Of a DNA stretch of 15,472 nucleotides, positions 1-7,101 are shown piece after piece. The notes below the pieces were generated by a model that saw only the letters and a list, made by a program, of their open reading frames with translations, ran no database searches and had not been told where the DNA came from. The translations under genes and the position numbers were made by a program. The stretch's first letter is position 1. Each line of letters opens with the position of its first letter. The stretch spans positions 1 through 15,472 of the forward strand of contig WJJB01000194.1 in NCBI GenBank assembly GCA_014729935.1, given 5' to 3'. Origin of the DNA: Candidatus Bathyarchaeota archaeon (lineage in GTDB: Archaea > Asgardarchaeota > Lokiarchaeia > Sigyniarchaeales > Sigyniarchaeaceae).

Positions 1-1
1 C

Positions 2-763
2 GACCCGCACGCCTTGGCGAACCCCGATGTTCTAAACGACCCGGTCTTGTACCAGCGCGGGTTTCAATACGGGTTCAACAACACCAAGGCTTACGTGCTC
101 CATCGAGACGATTACACGTGCCAGCACTGCAAGGGGCGGTCTGGCGATTCCAAGTTGCACTGCCACCACGTCGCCTGGAAGTCAAACGGCGGTTCCGATC
201 GCCCCGATAACTTGCTGGTGCTGTGCGAGACGTGCCATCTCGGCGTGCACGACGGTTCCATCGAGTTGAATGCTCGCGGGAAACGGAAGGGTTCGTTGCA
301 CCACGCCACCCACCAGAACGTCATCAACAAGCGGTTGCTCGAACGGTATCCCGACGCGTCCGAGACGTTCGGCTACATCACCAAGACGCACCGGGAGCAC
401 CTCGGGCTGCCGAAGACGCATTACAACGATGCCATCGTCATCTCATCGCGCGGTAAACCGGTCTCGTTCAAGAACGGTACCGTGTTACTCAAGAAATGCG
501 TTGCCAAGGGCGATTACCAGAGAACGAAGGGCGTTCGTTCCCAGATGACCATCCCGAAGGGCAAGATACACGGCTTCAAGAAATTCGACAAGGTGCGCTA
601 TCGCGGCACGACGTGTTTCGTGAAGGGGCGGCGATCCACCGGCTACTTCACGCTGATGGATATCGACGGCACGAAATTACCGTTCAAACCAATTCCGAAA
701 GCAAACTTGTTACAAAGGCTGGAGGCGAGAAATAAATGGTTGACAAAAACAATAACAGTATAA
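2..763 (+). CDS. iscB: IscB-type RNA-guided nuclease, C-terminal part (5' end outside window)
   Basis: The frame is open from the left edge, so only the last 253 residues are present. IscB is the transposon-encoded ancestor of Cas9; it uses an omega RNA to cut DNA with RuvC and HNH domains. The visible part starts in the linker after RuvC-II (YQRGFQYGFNNTKAYVLHRD). It continues with an intact HNH domain: a CQHC knuckle, CHHVAWKSNGGSDRPDN with the catalytic His, then CETCH. RuvC-III follows (LPKTHYNDAIVISS, with the His and Asp of the HxxDA motif), then the C-terminal DNA-recognition region (STGYFTLMDIDG). No lesion is seen, so this portion looks functional. The gene is visibly richer in G+C than the kinase genes, which suits horizontal arrival. 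The omega RNA would normally be upstream of iscB, outside the window. A TnpB protein is less likely because of the HNH insertion. Family assignment is confident; activity cannot be judged without the 5' half. Confidence 0.9.
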   Translation, partial: DPHALANPDVLNDPVLYQRGFQYGFNNTKAYVLHRDDYTCQHCKGRSGDSKLHCHHVAWKSNGGSDRPDNLLVLCETCHLGVHDGSIELNARGKRKGSLHHATHQNVINKRLLERYPDASETFGYITKTHREHLGLPKTHYNDAIVISSRGKPVSFKNGTVLLKKCVAKGDYQRTKGVRSQMTIPKGKIHGFKKFDKVRYRGTTCFVKGRRSTGYFTLMDIDGTKLPFKPIPKANLLQRLEARNKWLTKTITV

Positions 764-819
764 AAAGCCCCCGATTCCTCCACGCCCTAAACTAAAGGAC
801 GTGGTTTCCTCGGGGGTTT
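764..819 (+). mobile_element. Right-end hairpin of the iscB element (possible terminator)
   Basis: Directly after the iscB stop codon lies a long imperfect hairpin. The outer stem CCCCCGA (768-774) pairs with TCGGGGG (810-816), and the inner stem CCACG (780-784) pairs with CGTGG (800-804), with a small internal loop between them. The apical loop reads CCCTAAACTAAAGGA. Subterminal hairpins of this kind are typical of IS200/IS605-family ends, where the TnpA transposase recognises them. It is followed by TTTA and could also stop iscB transcription. The exact transposon boundary is not visible but should lie within roughly 10-15 bases after the hairpin. Confidence 0.7.
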
Positions 820-828
820 ACGGATGAA

Positions 829-838
829 GATATATATG
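829..838 (+). promoter_or_regulatory. TATA box of the HEAT-repeat gene
   Basis: GATATATATG is a good archaeal TATA-box candidate. It lies about 65 bases before the ATG at 900, which predicts transcription starting near 860 and a leader of about 40 bases. It sits only about 12 bases beyond the transposon hairpin, so the insertion came very close to this promoter or contributes part of it. Confidence 0.45.
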
Positions 839-899
839 TGATTTCGACCTACATTTGATTAGGAAATGGTTCTAGATATCCACCCATGCAGGTGATTTC

Positions 900-1583
900 A
901 TGTCCAAGGAATTGCAAAAACTCTTGAAGAAAGCACAATCGAAGGATGATGACGAGCGCTATTATGCTGTCGTCGAGATAGCCGATCTCGCCGAGCGTGA
1001 GGCGATCCAACCGTTGATGGCCATGGTGAACGATCCGAGCGATGACGTGAAGCTCGTGGTTGCAAGCACCCTTGGTTTCCTCGGTGAACGTCATGAAGAC
1101 TCGGCTGCAGTTCCCGCGTTGATCCAGATGTTCAAAAATGCAGGAGGCAACACGGATCTCAAGTACCGGATAATCGAATCCCTCGGAATGATTGGTGATC
1201 CCGAAGTTGGCAGGTTACTTTCGGAGTCCATCGAGGAGGAATCCAATCCATATATCTTGAAGGAGCTCATTAACGCCATTGGAAAGGTGAAATTCAAGCC
1301 AGCTGCATCCAAGATCATGGGATATCTTGATCATGATGAAGAAATAGTTCGTTTAGCAGCTGCGAAGGCACTTGGTAATATTGGTGACGTGGATGTCGTG
1401 GATGCGTTGTTCAAGGCTGCTGATGACGTATCGAGCGAGGTCGCGGGCAATGCAATCATTTCTATCGGAAAGATTGGAGACAAGTCAGCCGTAGAAAGGC
1501 TTTTCGAGTTGCTTGACAAGGAACCGAGGCTACCTGCACGGCTTGAAGCCGCGGTTCGTGATGCCATCAACATGATCAAGTGA
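900..1583 (+). CDS. HEAT-repeat protein (PBS-lyase-like repeats)
   Basis: This is a 227-residue soluble protein built almost entirely of paired helices of about 30 residues. Repeat signatures include the stretch around residues 30-60 (AIQPLMAMVNDPSDDVKLVV), KYRIIESLGMIGDPEV, YILKELINAIGKVK, VRLAAAKALGNIGDVDVVDA and VAGNAIISIGKIGDKSAVER. The recurring pattern is A-x-x-A-I/L-G-x-I-G-D. It matches the PBS-lyase HEAT-like repeat family, whose members act as protein-protein scaffolds; the lyase activity of some relatives cannot be assumed here. There is no signal peptide or membrane segment. The start at 900 is supported by GGTGAT a few bases upstream. Its stop overlaps a possible small acidic ORF (GTG at 1580), which suggests co-translation. 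The partner and pathway are unknown. Confidence 0.85.
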   Translation: MSKELQKLLKKAQSKDDDERYYAVVEIADLAEREAIQPLMAMVNDPSDDVKLVVASTLGFLGERHEDSAAVPALIQMFKNAGGNTDLKYRIIESLGMIGDPEVGRLLSESIEEESNPYILKELINAIGKVKFKPAASKIMGYLDHDEEIVRLAAAKALGNIGDVDVVDALFKAADDVSSEVAGNAIISIGKIGDKSAVERLFELLDKEPRLPARLEAAVRDAINMIK

Positions 1584-1807
1584 ATACAAATAACGTGATA
1601 CATGTCATGAATGATTCAAAGGACGTGAAGTCCAAGGATGATGATTCCGATCTCATCACCATCGTGTCATCGGTTGAAAAGGAGATTCCAGAAAAGGAAC
1701 CACCGGTATCGCTCATTCTCTATGATTACATTCCCGAAACCAAGTCATCAGTGACTGCTGAAAAGGATGATCACGTTTCAAGGAAATCAACGAAGGATGG
1801 CAATTGA
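1580..1807 (+). CDS. Small acidic/lysine-rich hypothetical protein (75 aa)
   Basis: A possible gene read from GTG at 1580 overlaps the HEAT-repeat stop by four bases (GTGA), a layout typical of translational coupling. Two internal starts are possible: GTG at 1595 and ATG at 1607, the latter giving 66 residues with GTGAT about 7 bases upstream. The product is hydrophilic and low in complexity, rich in Asp, Glu, Lys and Ser (for example KDVKSKDDDSDLITIVSSVE), with one more hydrophobic patch, PPVSLILYDYIPE. It has no membrane segment and no recognisable domain and is probably disordered. Codon choice (GAT, AAG, TCA, GAA) resembles the neighbouring genes, which favours a real gene. It could be a small partner of the HEAT-repeat protein. 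Chance ORF remains possible. Confidence 0.5.
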   Translation: MNTNNVIHVMNDSKDVKSKDDDSDLITIVSSVEKEIPEKEPPVSLILYDYIPETKSSVTAEKDDHVSRKSTKDGN

Positions 1808-1911
1808 AGGCATCATCTATTCCCCCGTTTGAACCACTCTAGCTTTACAATTCACTTTCGGTATTTCAAGGTCAGATACTCCCCTTCTAACGATTAGTGG
1901 CGTTCCACGGC

Positions 1912-1927
1912 CGAAAGCATATATATA
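1912..1927 (+). promoter_or_regulatory. BRE/TATA promoter of the kinase pair
   Basis: A purine-rich BRE-like CGAAAG is followed by the TATA box ATATATATA (1919-1927). Transcription would start near 1950, giving a leader of about 20-25 bases before the first kinase. It is among the clearest promoters in the window and should drive both tandem kinases, since no TATA box is seen in the 43-base gap between them. Confidence 0.55.
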
Positions 1928-1973
1928 GAACATGGAGAACTTACAATGGGAACCAAAATAAGGTGCGATGGCC

Positions 1974-3551
1974 ATGGAAAAAACCATTATCCTTGCACAC
2001 GATGTTGGCACGAGCGGCAATAAGACAGGCCTCATCAAGATCGAAGACAAAATCGAGATGATAGGCAGCAAGACCATTGAATACGGCATTTTGCATCCCG
2101 AGAATATCCCTCACGGTGTCGAGCAAAAGGCAGGTGATTGGTGGAATGCGATTTGTGAAGGAAGCAAGCAGGTGTTGAAGCAAGCATCAATCCAGCCAAC
2201 GCAGGTCGATGCAATCACGTTCTCTTGCCAAACTCAAGGAGCGGTATTTGTCGATGAATATAACGCGCCGCTTGATAACCCGTATATTTGGATGGACGCG
2301 CGTGCGGTCAAGGAGCTCGAGGACGGTCTCGGCCATGGTCCCTTCAAGATTCAAGGCATGAATCTTAGAAAATTGATACAGTTCTTGAGGATCACTGGTG
2401 GGGCCCCCGGAACCGCAAAAGATCCCCTATGGAAATACTGGTGGTTCAAGCGGCATAAGCCAGATCGATTCAAGAAATTGCACAAGATGCTTGATGTCAA
2501 GGACTACTTGATTGCCAAGTGCACTGGTAATTTCTACACGACATTGGATTACGCCCAGCTGGTTTGGTTATTTGATACCAGGCCTGGTAAGCTTGAATGG
2601 CATTCAGGTTTATGTGACCGGTATGACATTCCAGTGGAACATCTTCCAATCGTGAAACGGGCGACTGAAACTGCAGGTCCTTTACTGGAAAACGCCGCAA
2701 GGGACATGGGTTTGGTGGAAGGAATACCAGTGAACATGGGTGGAGCCGATGCGTCCTGCATTCCAGTTGGATCAGGATCTACTGCGGAACACGACACGCA
2801 CGTGTACACGGGAACATCTGGATGGGTGATTTCAAACGTGAGGGATAGAATGGTGAACCTCAAGTATTTCGAGGTATCCTTGCTTGGGGCAATCCCAGGA
2901 TTCTACAATTTCATAGCGGAACAGGAAACTTCAGGTGCTTGTCTTGCCTGGGCAAAGGATCACTTGGCAGATTTGGAAGTTGAACGTGCACAAGAAGAGG
3001 GTGTTTCTGTTTACGATTTCCTGAATGAAATGGTTGGTCAAATGCCTCCAGGCTCCAATGGACTCATTTTCACACCGTGGATGCATGGAAATAGGGCACC
3101 ACGGGAGGATCCACATGTCCGTGGAGCCTTTTTCAACATCAGCCTCCAAACCCACCGCCGTGAGATGTTCAGGGCAATACTTGAAGGCGATGCTTTGCAT
3201 AAACGCTGGATGCTCGAGGGATTCCACGAAAAAAAGATCCCACTCCCTGATCTCTTCACTTACATTGGCGGGGGGGCAAAATCGGATGAATGGTGCCAGA
3301 TCATGGCAGATGTCTTGAAAAAGCGCATCCAACCAGTCAGGTACGCTCAAGATGGGGGGGCAATAGGTGCGGCCCTCATTGCAGCAGTGGGCTTGGGAAT
3401 CACCAACTGGGAAAATGGAAAAATGCTCATACCCATGGGGAGGATTTTCGAACCGCGGAAGGAACATGAAAAAACCTATGACAAGCTATTTGTTGCCTTC
3501 AAGCAAATATACGAGAATAACAAATCCTTGTATAAATTCTTGAATCCTTGA
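1974..3551 (+). CDS. FGGY-family carbohydrate kinase, xylulokinase-like (paralogue 1)
   Basis: This cytosolic ATP-dependent kinase of the FGGY family (xylulokinase, glycerol kinase and relatives) has 525 residues, the usual family length. Visible motifs are the N-terminal phosphate loop AHDVGTSGNK, the WMDAR segment after the sugar-binding loop, the catalytic base Asp259 in GGADAS, the second phosphate motif YTGTSGW, and the C-terminal adenosine motif YIGGGAKSDEWCQIMADVL near residue 430. Where xylulokinase has Gln-Met-His-Gly, this protein has QTQG (about residues 86-89), and GGGDN is replaced by GGADA, so D-xylulose is not a safe substrate assignment. It also has EGDALHKRW where the two paralogues have EGVAF/EGVSL. 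I chose ATG 1974 because AGGTG (1961-1965) lies 8 bases upstream; ATG 1968 would be only 2 bases away. It forms a tandem pair with paralogue 2, 43 bases downstream. Confidence 0.9.
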   Translation: MEKTIILAHDVGTSGNKTGLIKIEDKIEMIGSKTIEYGILHPENIPHGVEQKAGDWWNAICEGSKQVLKQASIQPTQVDAITFSCQTQGAVFVDEYNAPLDNPYIWMDARAVKELEDGLGHGPFKIQGMNLRKLIQFLRITGGAPGTAKDPLWKYWWFKRHKPDRFKKLHKMLDVKDYLIAKCTGNFYTTLDYAQLVWLFDTRPGKLEWHSGLCDRYDIPVEHLPIVKRATETAGPLLENAARDMGLVEGIPVNMGGADASCIPVGSGSTAEHDTHVYTGTSGWVISNVRDRMVNLKYFEVSLLGAIPGFYNFIAEQETSGACLAWAKDHLADLEVERAQEEGVSVYDFLNEMVGQMPPGSNGLIFTPWMHGNRAPREDPHVRGAFFNISLQTHRREMFRAILEGDALHKRWMLEGFHEKKIPLPDLFTYIGGGAKSDEWCQIMADVLKKRIQPVRYAQDGGAIGAALIAAVGLGITNWENGKMLIPMGRIFEPRKEHEKTYDKLFVAFKQIYENNKSLYKFLNP

Positions 3552-3594
3552 CCTGGAATGCACCCGTCGACCAAATGAAAGGATTCGATTGCAA

Positions 3595-5169
3595 ATGGGA
3601 GATACTCATGCCATCCTCGCGCACGACGTGGGGACATCAGGAACCAAATCCATCCTCATGGAAATCGCCGACACCATCAACATCAAGGCAACACATCTCA
3701 CCGAATATGATGTGATCTATCCACCAGGTATCCCGCACGCTGCAGAGCAAGATCCCAAGGACTGGTGGAACGCGATATGCTCGGGAACCAAGCAGGTACT
3801 CCAAAGAACGCGTATGCGCCCGGAAGCCATTGATGCCATCTCCTTCTCCACGCAAGCACAATGTGCCTTATTTGTCGACGAGGCGGGGAACCCCCTTGAT
3901 AACCCGTATATATGGATAGATGGTAGAGCAATGGAGGAATTCGAGAAGGGATGTAGATCTGGGCTCCTGAAAATCGAAGGATATAACCTCTTCAAGGTTA
4001 TAAAGTTCCTCCGAATCACCAACGGGGGACCTGGCTCTGCCAAGGATCCTCTCTGGAAATACGCCTGGTTCAAGAAACACAAGCCAGGGCTCTATTCCAA
4101 ATTGCATAAGATGCTCGATGTGAAAGACTATCTTACCTTCAAGTGCACTGGGGATTTTGCATGTTCCATGGATTCTGCCAATGCAACTTGGGTGTTTGAC
4201 ACCCGGAAGAACAAGTTGCAATGGCACGAGGGACTGTGCAAGAGGTATGGAATAGACATGGGACACCTGCCAGAAGTCCGTTACTCGACGGATCTCGCCG
4301 GCGAATTACACCAAGATGCTGCAAGGGAGATGGGATTGGTGGAAGGAATTCCAGTGATCATGGGTGGCATTGACGCGTCCTGCATTCCTATTGGATCAGG
4401 ATCAACAGCGGAGAACGATACACACGTGTATGCTGGAACCAGCGGATGGCTTTCCACCACCACGAGTAAGCGATTGCTCAATATTGGCATGTTTGAAGCA
4501 TCGGTCATTGGCGCAATCCCAAACTATTACAATTTCATCGGATTGCACGAAACATCTGCTGGATGTCTCGCCTGGGCCAAGGATCACTTGGCAGACTTGG
4601 AAGTCAAGCAAGCAGAACAGGATGGAACGTCTGTTTTCGCTCTATTGGACGAGAAAGTAAGTGAAATGCCGCCCGGATCTAACAAGGTTATCTTCACGCC
4701 TTGGTTATATGGAAACCGCTCTCCAAAAGAGGACACGCATGTCCGTGGTGCTTTCTTTAACCTTGGACTTCAAACCCGTCGCCGGGAGATGTTCAGGGCA
4801 ATACTGGAGGGTGTTGCCTTCCATGCAAGGTGGTTAATGGAGGGATTCGGGAAACTGGATCTTCCTGAAACGTTTAGTTACATTGGCGGTGGGGCGAAAT
4901 CTGACATATGGTGCCAGATCATGGCAGATGTCCTTCAGAAGAAGATTCAAGCCGTTCAGTATGCCCAGGATGGGGGAGCCATCGGTGCAGCAGTGATCGC
5001 GATGGTTGGTATCAATGCCATCACCTTCAAGGAAGCCAAGAACCTGATACCAGTTTCCGGCTTGTATGAACCAAATCCACGTAATAAGGAAATTTATGAC
5101 AAGCTATTTGTTGCCTTCAAGAAATTCCACGAGAATAACAGGTCCATGTACCGGTTTCTCAATTCCTGA
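3595..5169 (+). CDS. FGGY-family carbohydrate kinase, xylulokinase-like (paralogue 2)
   Basis: This is a close paralogue of the preceding gene, with near-identical blocks throughout, for example around DPLWKY, LHKMLDVKDYL, LAWAKDHLADLEV and CQIMADVL. The predicted enzyme (524 residues) transfers phosphate from ATP to a sugar or polyol in the cytosol. Motifs present are AHDVGTSGTK, WIDGR, catalytic Asp260 in GGIDAS, YAGTSGW and YIGGGAKSDIWCQIMADVL. The substrate loop reads QAQC (about 87-90) instead of Gln-Met-His-Gly, differing from both paralogues. ATG 3595 is preferred because it aligns with the paralogues; TTG 3589, six bases upstream and closer to AAAGGA (3578-3583), is an alternative. 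It is probably co-transcribed with paralogue 1. Its stop is 57 bases from the stop of convergent paralogue 3. Confidence 0.9.
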   Translation: MGDTHAILAHDVGTSGTKSILMEIADTINIKATHLTEYDVIYPPGIPHAAEQDPKDWWNAICSGTKQVLQRTRMRPEAIDAISFSTQAQCALFVDEAGNPLDNPYIWIDGRAMEEFEKGCRSGLLKIEGYNLFKVIKFLRITNGGPGSAKDPLWKYAWFKKHKPGLYSKLHKMLDVKDYLTFKCTGDFACSMDSANATWVFDTRKNKLQWHEGLCKRYGIDMGHLPEVRYSTDLAGELHQDAAREMGLVEGIPVIMGGIDASCIPIGSGSTAENDTHVYAGTSGWLSTTTSKRLLNIGMFEASVIGAIPNYYNFIGLHETSAGCLAWAKDHLADLEVKQAEQDGTSVFALLDEKVSEMPPGSNKVIFTPWLYGNRSPKEDTHVRGAFFNLGLQTRRREMFRAILEGVAFHARWLMEGFGKLDLPETFSYIGGGAKSDIWCQIMADVLQKKIQAVQYAQDGGAIGAAVIAMVGINAITFKEAKNLIPVSGLYEPNPRNKEIYDKLFVAFKKFHENNRSMYRFLNS

Positions 5170-5226
5170 ACATTGTGTGCATTGCCCGAGTGGTCCTGGA
5201 AGATTAAGGATGTATCTTGGATGGTT

Positions 5227-6786
5227 TTATGGATTCAGGATCCTGAACGTATCCCTGTTGTTATCATGAAACTGCTTCATTGCTTCGAACTTCTTGGTGT
5301 ATAATTCATGCATCGCCTTGCGAGGTTGTAATGGAGGACCAGTTTTAATCAAGTGATTGGCATCGCTAAATTCCGCGATTCCCAACGCTACCCCGGCAAT
5401 CATAGCTGCCCCAATGGTTCCCCCATCTTGGGGATTGGCGACCGGCACGATTTCCTTTCCCAGTACATCGGCATGAATTCGAGCCCATATTCTTGATTTT
5501 GCCCCACCACCGATATATCGCAGGATTGGCGGCACTTCCATAACATGGGTGAATCCTTCCAAGATCCACCGTTGATGCAGGGAAACACCTTCCAGAATTG
5601 CCCTGAACATATCTTGACGGCGGGTTTGAAGATTGAGATTGAAGAATGCCCCGCGAACATGCTGATCCTCCCGCGGGGACCGGTTTCCAAGCAACCATGG
5701 CATGAATAACACGCCATTTTCCTTCACGCCAGTGCGTGAAATGATATCATCAAGAAACTCGTATTCGGAGCAACCTTGCTTTCTAGCTCGTGCCACTTCC
5801 AAGGTCGCAAGATGATCTCTCGCCCACGCCAAGGATGCGCCGGCAGTTTCCAGCTCGCCGATGAATTGATACATTCCCGGGATTGCGCCGCAAATAGATG
5901 CTTCAAAATACTTCAAATTGATCTTCCGTTTCTCAAGGAATGCCATGGTCCATCCGGATGTTCCGTTGTACACGTGTACATCACCAGGACTGGTTGCGCC
6001 ACTACCAACGGCAATGCAGGATGAATCATTTCCCCCCATGATTACGGGAATACTGGCATCAAGGCCCAATTCTTTAGCTGGTCTTGAAAGTAATATACCG
6101 GCTTTATCGGTGGAATCACGTATTTCTGGCAAGTGTGACATATCCACGCCGCACATCTTGCATAGCGGTTTGCTCCACTTGAATTTCCCGGGTCTCGTAT
6201 CGAATAACCATGTCAAATTGGCTGAATCAGGTGCCGTGCAATAATTACCAGTTGTGCGATAAAGCATGTAATCCCGGGCATCCAAGAACTTGTGCACTCT
6301 AGAAAATTTTTCAGGTTCACGTTCCTTGAACCAGATATACTTCCAAAGGGGATCCTTGGGACTACCAGGCCCCGCACCGGTGATCCGGAGAAATCTTATG
6401 GCCTTGAACAGGTTATACCCGCCATAAGTAAACAAGCCACTCTTGAAATGACGGTTTATTTGATCCACGGCTCGCCCATCCAACCACGTGAACGCATTTG
6501 CTAATGCCTTTCCCTCCCCGTCCACGAACACGGCTCCATTTGCTTGAACACAAAAAACCAATGCATCAATACTTTCGCCATGCACAACCTTTCTCGTTCC
6601 CTTGCATGTCGCGTTCCACCAACTCTCCACGTCTTGTTCAGCACTATGAGGAACCTTTGGATCGTGAATGAGCTTGTGGGAACTAATATATGAACGAATG
6701 ATTCGAACGGAATCATCAATTTCAACTAGCGCGGACTTCGTGCCACTCGTCCCGATATCATGTGCCACGATCAAGGTACGAGTCAT
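5227..6786 (-). CDS. FGGY-family carbohydrate kinase, xylulokinase-like (paralogue 3)
   Basis: The third copy (519 residues) is on the opposite strand and more diverged than the tandem pair. It retains AHDIGTSGTK, WLDGR, catalytic Asp254 in GGNDSS, YNGTSGW and the C-terminal YIGGGAKSRIWARIHADVL, so it should be an active sugar or polyol kinase. The substrate loop is QANG (residues 81-84) in place of Gln-Met-His-Gly. The start at 6786 is well supported: the - strand has GGAGGA six bases before the ATG, the strongest ribosome site in the window. A second ATG four bases upstream (6790) is out of frame and gives no protein. It has its own candidate promoter, so it can be regulated apart from the other two. 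Different substrate loops in the three copies suggest different but related substrates. Confidence 0.9.
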   Translation of the reverse strand: MTRTLIVAHDIGTSGTKSALVEIDDSVRIIRSYISSHKLIHDPKVPHSAEQDVESWWNATCKGTRKVVHGESIDALVFCVQANGAVFVDGEGKALANAFTWLDGRAVDQINRHFKSGLFTYGGYNLFKAIRFLRITGAGPGSPKDPLWKYIWFKEREPEKFSRVHKFLDARDYMLYRTTGNYCTAPDSANLTWLFDTRPGKFKWSKPLCKMCGVDMSHLPEIRDSTDKAGILLSRPAKELGLDASIPVIMGGNDSSCIAVGSGATSPGDVHVYNGTSGWTMAFLEKRKINLKYFEASICGAIPGMYQFIGELETAGASLAWARDHLATLEVARARKQGCSEYEFLDDIISRTGVKENGVLFMPWLLGNRSPREDQHVRGAFFNLNLQTRRQDMFRAILEGVSLHQRWILEGFTHVMEVPPILRYIGGGAKSRIWARIHADVLGKEIVPVANPQDGGTIGAAMIAGVALGIAEFSDANHLIKTGPPLQPRKAMHELYTKKFEAMKQFHDNNRDTFRILNP

Positions 6787-6880
6787 GCATGCTCCTCCAA
6801 TTGTACACGGAAAACAAGGTATTGATGATCTTTATCATTGAATGCTATCATTTGCCGCACTTATTCATCTTTCTTGATTT

Positions 6881-6900
6881 AGATATATCTATCTTCCGAA
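6881..6900 (-). promoter_or_regulatory. Candidate promoter of kinase paralogue 3
   Basis: On the - strand TTCGGAAGAT is followed by AGATATATCT, a BRE-like plus TATA-like arrangement about 100 bases before the start codon. It implies a leader of roughly 70 bases. The TATA element is a perfect palindrome, so direction rests on the BRE-like side only. Confidence 0.35.
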
Positions 6901-7016
6901 AGAAGACCCATGATATCGCCTTAGATGGTGTACATCAAAAAAGATTGACCTCAATAAAGCCCCTGCATCAAAGGTAGGAGGAACACGCTAGAATCAAGAT
7001 ATTCCTTGAACAAACT

Positions 7017-7048
7017 CGCCCTAAACTAAAGGACGTGGCTTTCTGGCG
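7017..7048 (+). mobile_element. Relic copy of the iscB-element end sequence
   Basis: Bases 7017-7038 match 783-804 exactly (22 bases, from CGCCCTAAACTAAAGG through GACGTGG), in the same orientation, and the similarity fades over the next 12 bases. Position 783 is the last base but one of the inner 5' stem of the iscB right-end hairpin. The outer G/C stem and most of the inner 5' arm are missing here; only a short CGCC (7017-7020) with GGCG (7045-7048) pairing remains. No iscB-like coding sequence is left beside it. It is best read as a decayed or deletion-derived remnant of a related IS200/IS605-type element. Confidence 0.6.
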
Positions 7049-7070
7049 GAAAAACAGGTAATAAAAGATC

Positions 7071-7082
7071 GAGAAAAAAGAA
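7071..7082 (-). terminator. T-rich terminator behind the Ca2+ ATPase gene
   Basis: Read on the - strand, ATTCTTTTTTCTC lies about 20 bases after the ATPase stop, followed by further T runs. Archaeal RNA polymerase terminates at such oligo-T tracts without needing a stem. Confidence 0.4.
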
Positions 7083-7101
7083 TGGTGAAAAGGGAGCCTT
7101 T

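Larger units (their letters stand above)
6787..7101. other. Intergenic region without a gene (315 bases)
   Basis: This gap lies between the start of kinase paralogue 3 and the stop of the ATPase gene. It holds the kinase promoter candidate, a relic of the iscB-element end at 7017-7048, and a T-rich tract (read on the - strand) behind the ATPase. A + strand AGGTAGGAGGAAC (6973-6985) resembles a ribosome site but no credible gene follows it. Confidence 0.6.

Noticed and set aside
3270..3360. Two runs of seven G in kinase paralogue 1 (3270-3276 and 3354-3360) as possible frameshift sites
   Set aside because: The frame stays open across both and the protein on either side aligns with paralogue 2, so no frameshift or slippage is needed.
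2931..3467. 178-codon - strand ORF inside kinase paralogue 1
   Set aside because: Antisense to conserved FGGY motifs; no domain and an unlikely composition.
6762..6977. 71-codon + strand ORF in the gap upstream of kinase paralogue 3
   Set aside because: It overlaps the kinase start region and promoter, begins without a ribosome site and has no recognisable features.
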